From Gemmatimonadota bacterium (lineage in GTDB: Bacteria > Gemmatimonadota > Gemmatimonadetes > Gemmatimonadales > GWC2-71-9): 11,229 nucleotides of DNA. The notes beneath the pieces were generated by a model. The model worked only from the letters and a program-made list of their open reading frames with translations, searched no databases and was not told the origin of the DNA. Numbering within the stretch: position 1 is the stretch's first letter; every line of letters begins with the position of its first letter. Made by a program: the position numbers and the translations under genes. Below are positions 5,071 through 11,229 of this stretch, piece by piece. The stretch is from positions 1 to 11,229 of the forward strand of contig JAOTWK010000075.1 in NCBI GenBank assembly GCA_029862935.1, given 5' to 3'.

Positions 5071-7303
5071 TCGTCAACACCTCCACACACTGCACGACCA
5101 CGGCTGCCATTCGCTCCACGGCCGCTGCCGCGCGGAGCATCTGGTCTTCGGCCTCTTGCCACTGGCGTTGTTCGATCCCCTCACGAAGGCCGGGCAGCGT
5201 TTTGACGCCGTAGCCCGTGTAGAACCCCGGCGCGTAGACCGTGTGGCGGAACCACGGCCGCCGCGGCAGGCCCGCATCGTCACGCAAGGCCCGCTCGGCA
5301 CGGGCGAGGATCCCATTGAGCCGATCCGCGTCGGCCCTCGACACGCCGTCGGTTGCCATCCGCTGCTCGAGCAGCGCGTCGTACCGGGCAGCCGCTTTCG
5401 CCAACCGTGCGGACGCGTTCTGGAGCGGTGCCATGTTGATATACGGTACAGCTTCCTCGAGTGACGGCGGCACGTACGGCTCCACGGGATCAGCGGCCAA
5501 ACGATACGCTCCATCCGTGACGAGCGCATTGGACCGCTCCGTTTGCGCTCGCATGTCGTCCGCCAGCTTCACCACTTCGTCGACGTATCCGCTGAGCGTT
5601 TCCGCAAGGTTGCCAAACCTGAGGGGCAAAACCTCGGCATTCGCGAGGCGGAGCGTCATGCGCCCCATCGTCTGGACGAGCGCCACACCATATGCGAATC
5701 GGGGATCGCCGAACCGGGCATAGTGATCGAACGAGTCGAAGATCGAGTGATACGATCCCCCACCCCCTTCACCCCCGAAGTTGACCATCAACGACGGAAT
5801 CGCGAGATGTTGGAGAAACGCTGTGTAATCGGAGCCCGACCCGAGCGCGTCGATACGGAGATCAACGGGGGCATCGGCCTCGCCATGTGCCACGCGTTCC
5901 CGCGCGTGGAGCCGTTGCCACACGCTCACGTCGGTCTGCGGGTCCGTCACGTCCCTCGCAACCTGATTGACGAACCGCTCGAGGGTGTGCGACCCACCGA
6001 CATTGAGGAAGCCACGGAAGTTGCTGTCGGTGTTGAGATAGGCGACCGCCTTCTCGTCCAGCTCCTGGGCATAGTGCTCGACCCATTCGGTCGACCCCAA
6101 GAGCCCGGGCTCTTCGGCATCCCACGCCGCGTACACCACCGTGCGCCCGGGCCGCCAGCCGGCCCTCGCGAGTTCCCCGACCACGCGGGCCTCCTCCATG
6201 AGTGCAACCATCCCGCTCATCGGATCCGCTGCCCCAAAGACCCAGGCATCGTGATGGTTACCGCGCACGACCCACTGGTCCGGGGCGACAGTCCCTGCAA
6301 GCGTGGCAATGACGTTGTAGACGGGCTCGAGGCGCCAGTCGAATGCGAGCTTGATGCGCACCGTCGCCGGACCGGGTCCAATGTGATACGTGATCGGCAA
6401 CCCCCCGCGCCACCCGCTCGGGGCCACGGGACCACCCAACGCATCGAGTAGCGGCTGGGCATCGGCGTAGGAGATAGGCAGAACCGGAATCTTCATGAGC
6501 GTGGCCGATTCCGACCGCGCCAACCGGTCAGCGTCACGCGTGGCCCCTCGGAACGGTGTCAACGGATCACCGGGATAGGTCGGCATGTCCACGACCGAGC
6601 CGCGCTGCACCCCCGCCGCCATGCGCCACGCACCACCCGGATACACATCTCCCTGTCGGTACCCGTCATTGAACGGGTCCGAATACAGGATGCAGGCCAC
6701 GGCACCATGCTCGGCTGCCACCTTCGGCTTGATGCCACGCCACGAAGCGCCGTACCGCGCGATCACGATCTTGCCCTCGACGCTGACCCCACGACGCTCC
6801 AGCTCCTCGTAGTCCTCGGGGATCCCGTAGTTCACGTATACCAGCTCCGCGGTGACGTCGCCGTCTGCGGAGTAGGCGTTGTACGGGGGTAACCGTCCCT
6901 CGACGATACCGCTCGTTCTGTCTTCCGGGATGGTGGGCTCTCGCAGTACGGCGCGGAACTGGGTCGGCGCCAGCAGCTCGACGGCCCGCTCGGTGGGCGT
7001 CGGAAACAGGACGTGGAAGGTGTCGATGGTTACGTCGTAACCCCAGGTGCGGAACTGCTCCGCGATCCACTCGGCATTCTCCTTGGTATGCGTCGCCCCC
7101 ACGTGATTGGGCGCGGCCGCGAGGCGCCTCATCCAACGCTCCAAATTCGCCGCGTTCACGGCGGCGTCGAATTGAGCCTCCACGGCGCGTTGCCGGGCCG
7201 CTCCATCTGCGGTAAACCCGAGCAGCGGGCCCTCGCTGAGCGAGTGCGGGGCGAAGGTGAGTGCCGCGGCCGCCAGGACAATGCCGGAGAGTCGCTGATC
7301 CAT
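5060..7303 (-). CDS. Secreted M28 peptidase, glutamate carboxypeptidase II (PSMA) type
   Basis: The protein has 747 residues, close to human GCPII (750). Residues about 6-23 are a signal peptide. A protease-associated domain lies at about 130-310 (GKIVIARYG, ILYSDP, GDPLTP), inserted in the peptidase domain, and a transferrin-receptor-like dimerisation domain covers about 590-747. By alignment to GCPII from memory, the two-zinc site is complete: H350, D360, E398, D426 and H519, with E397 as the general base in WDAEEPGLLGSTEW. The enzyme should remove a C-terminal residue from, or trim, small peptides outside the cytoplasm. Of the GCPII glutamate-binding residues, the Arg in WRG (R189) and Y518 are kept, but the Asn after QRG is Ser and the Lys before the last Tyr is Gly. 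Strict glutamate specificity is therefore doubtful. Only a weak ribosome binding site precedes the ATG. A hairpin upstream separates it from the GH18 gene. Confidence 0.93.
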   Translation of the reverse strand: MDQRLSGIVLAAAALTFAPHSLSEGPLLGFTADGAARQRAVEAQFDAAVNAANLERWMRRLAAAPNHVGATHTKENAEWIAEQFRTWGYDVTIDTFHVLFPTPTERAVELLAPTQFRAVLREPTIPEDRTSGIVEGRLPPYNAYSADGDVTAELVYVNYGIPEDYEELERRGVSVEGKIVIARYGASWRGIKPKVAAEHGAVACILYSDPFNDGYRQGDVYPGGAWRMAAGVQRGSVVDMPTYPGDPLTPFRGATRDADRLARSESATLMKIPVLPISYADAQPLLDALGGPVAPSGWRGGLPITYHIGPGPATVRIKLAFDWRLEPVYNVIATLAGTVAPDQWVVRGNHHDAWVFGAADPMSGMVALMEEARVVGELARAGWRPGRTVVYAAWDAEEPGLLGSTEWVEHYAQELDEKAVAYLNTDSNFRGFLNVGGSHTLERFVNQVARDVTDPQTDVSVWQRLHARERVAHGEADAPVDLRIDALGSGSDYTAFLQHLAIPSLMVNFGGEGGGGSYHSIFDSFDHYARFGDPRFAYGVALVQTMGRMTLRLANAEVLPLRFGNLAETLSGYVDEVVKLADDMRAQTERSNALVTDGAYRLAADPVEPYVPPSLEEAVPYINMAPLQNASARLAKAAARYDALLEQRMATDGVSRADADRLNGILARAERALRDDAGLPRRPWFRHTVYAPGFYTGYGVKTLPGLREGIEQRQWQEAEDQMLRAAAAVERMAAVVVQCVEVLTKTD

Positions 7304-7335
7304 TGCTCATTCACTCGGATGCAGGTGACCGAACG

Positions 7336-7367
7336 GACAGGCGCCTGGCAAAACGCAGGCGCCCGTC
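7336..7367 (-). terminator. Strong hairpin between the GH18 and M28 genes
   Basis: GGCGCCTG (7340-7347) and CAGGCGCC (7356-7363) form a perfect 8-bp GC-rich stem with an 8-nt loop. It is extended by GAC/GTC (7336-7338 with 7365-7367) past one mismatch. It lies 27 nt after the GH18 stop and 33 nt before the M28 start. No T-tract follows on the minus strand, so it may be a weak terminator, an attenuator for M28 or an mRNA 3'-end protector. Confidence 0.55.
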
Positions 7368-7393
7368 AGGTGAGAAACCAAGGTGCTGACCGT

Positions 7394-8494
7394 TTACCGC
7401 CGACGGCGGAGCGTCTCCCAAATGGCCGGGTCCTCGGGACCGAGGACCCACGCGGAAAAGCCACGCAAGCCAAACTCGTCGACCACCGAGAGCTTGGCCT
7501 CAAAACTCCGTACGTCCTCCAGGAAGATCCACTCGAACGTTCCACCCCTGGAGTAGAACCCGAACGGAACCTGGTGCTGGTCGCTCCACTGCAGCTCGGC
7601 ACCATGTCGCTCGAGCAGACCGAGTGCCCACGCGTGGCTCACTCCCTCACTGTACGAGCGGGCCATCTCCGGCACGATCTTATCTTCCTGCGAGACGTAC
7701 CAGTGCTGCGAGCCCAGTGGGATGCCCATAGAGAGCTTCTCGGCTGGCATGAACTCCAAGAAGTAGCGGACCACCTCCCGCACCCAAGGGATACCCGCTT
7801 GGGGACCGGGTGGCGTGCGGCGCGTGTGCTGAGAATAGGTCATCAACGAGATGAAATCACCCGCCTCGGCAATCGCGCGCAGATCATAGCCGGAACGCCA
7901 GTTTTCGAACAGCCACGCGTGGTAGCGGGTTGGTCCCGGCAAGACGTCCGGGCGGTGCACTACGGCCATCGAAATCTGAAACCCGGCTCGGTGCAAGGCA
8001 TCAGCCGCTTCCTGATAGAATCGCGTGTACGCATCGCGGTCCGCGATGTTGATGTTCTCAAAGTCGAACTGAATCCCTGAGAACCCGTGTCGCCGACACA
8101 GCTCGACCATACTGCGCACTGCGCGCGCGCGGGCCGTATCACTCGCGAGAAGCGCAGAGAGCATCTCCTGATTGAACCCCGGATTGAGAATCAGGGCCAT
8201 GACCGCCACGTCATGAGCCCGAGCCAGCGCGATGATGCGTGGATCGACCTCACCCCACACGATTCCCTTGTCGTTGACCGCGTACGACGAGGCGCCAATG
8301 ATGGAGATCTGGTCGATGTGCGCGAGCAGACTTTCGTAGCTCGTCTCACGATCGACGTAATAGAACAGCCGCTCGATGCGATCTTGGGCGGCGACGGACG
8401 AGGCCATCGCCCCGAGCACCACCACGGTGCTCAGGACGCGGCCCCATCTCAGATGAACCCCCAATCTGCGGGGATGTCCCGACGCTAACCGCAC
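7394..8494 (-). CDS. Secreted GH18-family glycoside hydrolase, YaaH/SleL-like
   Basis: Starting from the GTG at 8494 the protein has 366 residues. A TTG at 8464 gives 356, and neither start has a good ribosome binding site. Longer versions would run far into the SusD gene. A signal peptide (RVLSTVVVLGAMASSVAAQ) shows export. The TIM-barrel landmarks of family 18 are present in order: YYVDRETSYESL near the start of the mature chain, the catalytic strand GIQFDFENI, LMTYSQH, and the final strand GFSAWVLGPEDPAIW. GH18 enzymes cleave beta-1,4 N-acetylglucosamine links in chitin or peptidoglycan using the last Glu of DGxDxDxE. Here that motif reads SGIQFDFE: the catalytic Asp and Glu remain but the first two Asp are Ser and Gln. 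The FDFENI form resembles spore-lysin-like members such as YaaH. It overlaps the SusD stop by 10 nt and is probably co-translated with it. Confidence 0.85.
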   Translation of the reverse strand: MRLASGHPRRLGVHLRWGRVLSTVVVLGAMASSVAAQDRIERLFYYVDRETSYESLLAHIDQISIIGASSYAVNDKGIVWGEVDPRIIALARAHDVAVMALILNPGFNQEMLSALLASDTARARAVRSMVELCRRHGFSGIQFDFENINIADRDAYTRFYQEAADALHRAGFQISMAVVHRPDVLPGPTRYHAWLFENWRSGYDLRAIAEAGDFISLMTYSQHTRRTPPGPQAGIPWVREVVRYFLEFMPAEKLSMGIPLGSQHWYVSQEDKIVPEMARSYSEGVSHAWALGLLERHGAELQWSDQHQVPFGFYSRGGTFEWIFLEDVRSFEAKLSVVDEFGLRGFSAWVLGPEDPAIWETLRRRR

Positions 8495-9780
8495 GGATTG
8501 CTCGGATTCGCGTCGCACTCCTGCTGCGGGATCGGCAAGTACGTGAACACCGGTGTGGTGGTCAGCGCCGTGCCGAAGCGGCGAGTGTCCTCCCACCGCT
8601 GACCCTGCATGTACAGCTCATACCGCCGCTCGTAGGCGATCTGTGCGAGCAACTCTGCCTCATCATCCAACGCGATATCCGGCAGCGCCGGTAAGTTGGC
8701 CAGCGGCTCATCCACTGAAGAACTGCTTTGGGTCCGCACGTCGTTCACGAGTGTGCGGGCTTCGGTGAACTGTCCTTGCCGCGTCAGCGCTTCCGCCTTG
8801 ATGAGCCGCATTTCGTCCGGCAGGTACACTGGGTACGGCTCATTCGGCGTCGCATACTTGCGCAGCGGCAAGAGCAGTGAGTCCGGGTTTCCGGGGAACG
8901 GCGCCGCAAGGTCATCCACCCAATAACTCACCCGCCCGTCACCCGCCTCTGCCTGCAGAGCCCAACTCTCGAGCGGAAATACATACTCCGCCTGGAGACT
9001 CAGGTTCTCGATCGGATTCCGGTTGGGATCGGGATACGGAAACACCGACAACACCGACAGATCGACCCGATCGGCGGCCGTGATGGCCTCGGCGTACTGG
9101 CCATCGATCAAGTAGTACCGCGCCAGCATGGCATCGATGGTGTTTCTGAGATCGAAGCCAGTACCCAACGCGCGGCTGCGGAAGCCCGAGAGGTCCGCAT
9201 CGCTGAAGCCGGCGATGTCGCTGCGTGCCGACTCCAACAGAGACAGCGCTTCAGTGAGTACGGCAGCACGTGGTTGTGGCACCGGGCCCTCGACGCTGAT
9301 GTCGATCGGGACTTCCTCGTATATCGTGACAAGCGTGCCGAACGCCATGGCCTTGAATACCTTTGCCACGGCAAGCAGCCCGGCATCGAACGCCGGCCCG
9401 ATGTCGAAATTCGGCGCGTTGTCGAGCAGGGCATTGGCAGATCGAATCGTTCGGTACGCGGCTGCCCACGGCGCCTCCACCACCGCGAACGCCGGGTCGA
9501 AGCTCTCGCCGTCCAACAGAGACCGGTACGAGATGAGTGAACGGGATCCCGTCCCCCACTCGTCCGTCCCCAGCGACCCGGGGATCAAGAAGTCATCGAT
9601 GTCCGATGCATACTCGCTTTGCATTCCGACCGCGGCGGCAATGATCCCTTCGATCGAGGTAAACACCGCCTCTTCGGTCGGCGCATTGGGATTGGTGAGA
9701 TCGAGCTCACATCCTCCGAGGCTCAGGAGGACGACCAATACGATCCCACACCGCGACAGCAACAGTTGTTTGCTCGTCAT
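8485..9780 (-). CDS. SusD/RagB-family outer-membrane lipoprotein
   Basis: The protein has 431 residues. Its signal peptide ends in the lipobox LGGC, so Cys24 is lipidated; the next residues ELDL place it in the outer membrane. The N-terminal NPNAPT stretch, helical TPR-like segments (YRTIRSANALLDNAP, AKVFKAMAFGTLVTIYEEVP) and the C-terminal LLAQIAYERRYELYMQGQRWEDTRRFG and YLPIPQQECDANP are family hallmarks. SusD proteins bind a ligand, usually a glycan, at the surface and form the lid of the SusC channel. The chain is shorter than most Bacteroidetes SusD (about 500 or more). Start fixed by AGGAGG at 9789-9794. It lies 12 nt after SusC and overlaps the GH18 gene, so the three form one operon. 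Confidence 0.93.
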   Translation of the reverse strand: MTSKQLLLSRCGIVLVVLLSLGGCELDLTNPNAPTEEAVFTSIEGIIAAAVGMQSEYASDIDDFLIPGSLGTDEWGTGSRSLISYRSLLDGESFDPAFAVVEAPWAAAYRTIRSANALLDNAPNFDIGPAFDAGLLAVAKVFKAMAFGTLVTIYEEVPIDISVEGPVPQPRAAVLTEALSLLESARSDIAGFSDADLSGFRSRALGTGFDLRNTIDAMLARYYLIDGQYAEAITAADRVDLSVLSVFPYPDPNRNPIENLSLQAEYVFPLESWALQAEAGDGRVSYWVDDLAAPFPGNPDSLLLPLRKYATPNEPYPVYLPDEMRLIKAEALTRQGQFTEARTLVNDVRTQSSSSVDEPLANLPALPDIALDDEAELLAQIAYERRYELYMQGQRWEDTRRFGTALTTTPVFTYLPIPQQECDANPSNPCG

Positions 9781-9788
9781 GGTGCCGC

Positions 9789-9794
9789 CCTCCT
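9789..9794 (-). promoter_or_regulatory. SusD Shine-Dalgarno site overlapping the SusC stop
   Basis: AGGAGG on the minus strand includes the first two bases... of the TAG-AGG junction: the SusC stop TAG (9795-9793) supplies its leading AG. It lies 8 nt before the ATG at 9780. Ribosomes ending SusC are positioned to start SusD. Confidence 0.7.
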
Positions 9795-11229
9795 AAAAGT
9801 TGAGTCCGAGACTGAACGTGAACGTTCGCGGCAATGGTGTCGTCGCAAAGTCCACGCCGCGAGACACGGTACTCGCCGAGAACATGTTCACCTCCGGATC
9901 GAGGCCGCGATAGCCCGTGAACGTCAGCAGATTACGGCCGGCAAGTCGGAGCGTGAGGCTCTCGGCGCCGATCCGCCGCACGAAGGGCTGGTCGATGCGG
10001 AACTGCACCGCGACCTCCCGCAACCGTACGAACGTGCCGTCTTCGACGTACTCCTCGTAGACATTGATGCGGCCGTTCGGATTGAGCGCGAAGGTGCGTG
10101 GAATGGTGTCCCCCGTGACCTCGCGGTCGACGATCCTGTCTGCACCGAAGTACTCTGAGATACGTCGGGTGAAGTTGGCAACATCATTGCCGAAGCGACC
10201 GTCGAGCAAGAAGCTCACCTGCACGTTTTGCCCGATGGCGACGGTACTGCTCAAGCTGGCAATGAGATCTGGATTGGGATCACCGATGACCCGCCGGGCA
10301 TTCGCAGTGCTAAGGAGAGCCCCGGTAACGGGATCGATAACCGAATCGCGTCCTCGAATCGGCAGGCTGTTGGCGTCGTAGGCAATGCTGCCGTCGGGAT
10401 TGCGCGCGTAGATCCCGCCAAGAAAGACCCCGATCGGTTGCCCTTCGACCACCGCATTGAGATAATCGAAGACCAACGTATCGGTCGCGGTCACGAGCTT
10501 CTCGATCTTGTTGCGATTCGCTGCGAGTTGCAGCCGCGTCTGCCAACTGAACGTCGGCGTGCTCACATTGACCGTCGTGAGTGCGGCTTCCCACCCCTTG
10601 TTGCCCAGCTCGCCGATGTTCTGGAACTGGTTCTGCACGCCGAGGCTGGGCGGCAGCGGGACGGCCAACACCAGGTCGGTGGTCTTCTTGTTGTAATAGG
10701 TGAACTCGAGCTGCGCGCGGTCGTCGAACAGGCCGGCATCCACGCCAAACTCGAACTCTCGCTGCCGTTCAGGCTTGAGGTCAGGATTTCCGGCCGTGTT
10801 GCTGGGCACGAGGCCCGGCAGGCCGCCGTATGCCACGTCGAAGTAGTTCTCGAACCGACTGTACAACCCGGGTGGCTGGCCACCGGTCTGACCATACGCT
10901 GCCCGGAGCCGCATGGAGCTCACGGTTGCGCCGAGCGAATTGCGCCAGAAATCCGTTTCGCCAATCACATACGACAGGCTGACCCGTGGGAATAGCTGCC
11001 AGCGCTCGTCCGTACCGAAGGCAGACGATGCATCGAGGTTGACGCCACCGGAGACGTAGAGCTTGTCGTTCAAGCTCACCCGCTCCTCGAGGAACCAGTC
11101 CACCGTCCGGAACTCGGAAATCGATTGCGAGGCAAACTGCGTAGCGCCGCCGACCAGCGTCTGCCCAGGCGGAAGATCGCGGGCCGATGCGCTTACCACT
11201 TCGCCTCGGTCATTGGTGTAGCGGAAACC
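9793..11229 (-). CDS. SusC/RagA-family TonB-linked outer-membrane protein (5' end missing)
   Basis: The frame is open to the right edge and gives the last 478 residues. A full SusC has about 1000, so the signal peptide, carboxypeptidase-like domain, plug and part of the barrel are off the window. What remains is the C-terminal beta-barrel, with alternating aromatic strands and family signatures: LYVSGGVNLDASSAFG, the RAAYGQTGGQPPG turn, LKPERQREFEFGVDAGLF, IGDPNPDLIASLSSTVAIG and GRFGNDVANFTRR. It ends in TFTFSLGLNF, a terminal Phe signal for BAM-mediated barrel assembly. The protein imports a ligand delivered by SusD, using TonB energy. GTG at 11199 is an internal Val codon, not the start. 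First gene seen of the SusC-SusD-GH18 operon; its promoter is outside the window. Confidence 0.93.
   Translation of the reverse strand, partial: GFRYTNDRGEVVSASARDLPPGQTLVGGATQFASQSISEFRTVDWFLEERVSLNDKLYVSGGVNLDASSAFGTDERWQLFPRVSLSYVIGETDFWRNSLGATVSSMRLRAAYGQTGGQPPGLYSRFENYFDVAYGGLPGLVPSNTAGNPDLKPERQREFEFGVDAGLFDDRAQLEFTYYNKKTTDLVLAVPLPPSLGVQNQFQNIGELGNKGWEAALTTVNVSTPTFSWQTRLQLAANRNKIEKLVTATDTLVFDYLNAVVEGQPIGVFLGGIYARNPDGSIAYDANSLPIRGRDSVIDPVTGALLSTANARRVIGDPNPDLIASLSSTVAIGQNVQVSFLLDGRFGNDVANFTRRISEYFGADRIVDREVTGDTIPRTFALNPNGRINVYEEYVEDGTFVRLREVAVQFRIDQPFVRRIGAESLTLRLAGRNLLTFTGYRGLDPEVNMFSASTVSRGVDFATTPLPRTFTFSLGLNF

Noticed and set aside
5543..6451. 302-codon open frame on the plus strand
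   Set aside because: It lies antisense within the M28 gene, whose catalytic motifs are intact. The translation shows no known domain and is a by-product of high GC content.
7013..8080. 355-codon open frame on the plus strand
   Set aside because: It spans antisense across parts of the M28 and GH18 genes and the hairpin between them. It has no recognisable domain or ribosome binding site.
8495..8596. N-terminal extension of the GH18 protein to the ATG at 8596
   Set aside because: It would overlap the conserved SusD C-terminus by 112 nt, and the signal peptide would be buried more than 45 residues in.

Overview
The window looks like a chromosomal segment of a GC-rich, diderm, non-model bacterium. 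A SusC/SusD outer-membrane pair with the SusD ending typical of this group (IPQQECDANP), many secreted hydrolases with Sec or Tat signals, a GCPII-like M28 peptidase and a YaaH-like GH18 enzyme point to the Gemmatimonadota or a neighbouring lineage. This is an inference from gene style; there is no rRNA or other marker to confirm it.

Layout, left to right. A Tat-exported calcineurin-like phosphoesterase reads leftward off the left edge (870 to 1, 3' end missing). A small divergent gene for a membrane-anchored coiled-coil protein follows (1045-1374). Next come three rightward genes that look like one operon (1525-3648): a secreted metallo-beta-lactamase-fold hydrolase, a CpxP/Spy-like periplasmic protein with a His-rich tail that starts inside the stop of the first gene (ATGA), and a membrane-anchored peroxiredoxin-like protein. 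Everything from there to the right edge reads leftward: a saccharopine-dehydrogenase-like oxidoreductase (4900-3722), an M28 GCPII-like peptidase (7303-5060), and a SusC-SusD-GH18 set (11229 to 7394, SusC cut by the right edge).

The standout observation is the peroxiredoxin-like gene. Its redox-active first cysteine codon is an in-frame TGA (FYRGHW-TGA-PYC), with homologous protein sequence on both sides. A hairpin with a G-containing apical loop starts about 20 nt downstream, as expected for a bacterial SECIS element. The best reading is a 213-residue UxxC selenoprotein with Sec at residue 89, which automatic annotation would split into two fragments.

Other points: two related GACGGTC-rich intergenic repeats bracket the saccharopine-dehydrogenase-like gene and run into the 3' ends of three genes. 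That same gene has a promoter placed so that its mRNA would be leaderless. A strong hairpin separates the SusC-SusD-GH18 set from the M28 gene. The SusC-SusD-GH18 set suggests uptake and hydrolysis of an amino-sugar polymer, and the 1525-3648 operon suggests an envelope redox or metal stress module. Both roles are inferred. No tRNA, rRNA, CRISPR array or transposase was seen.
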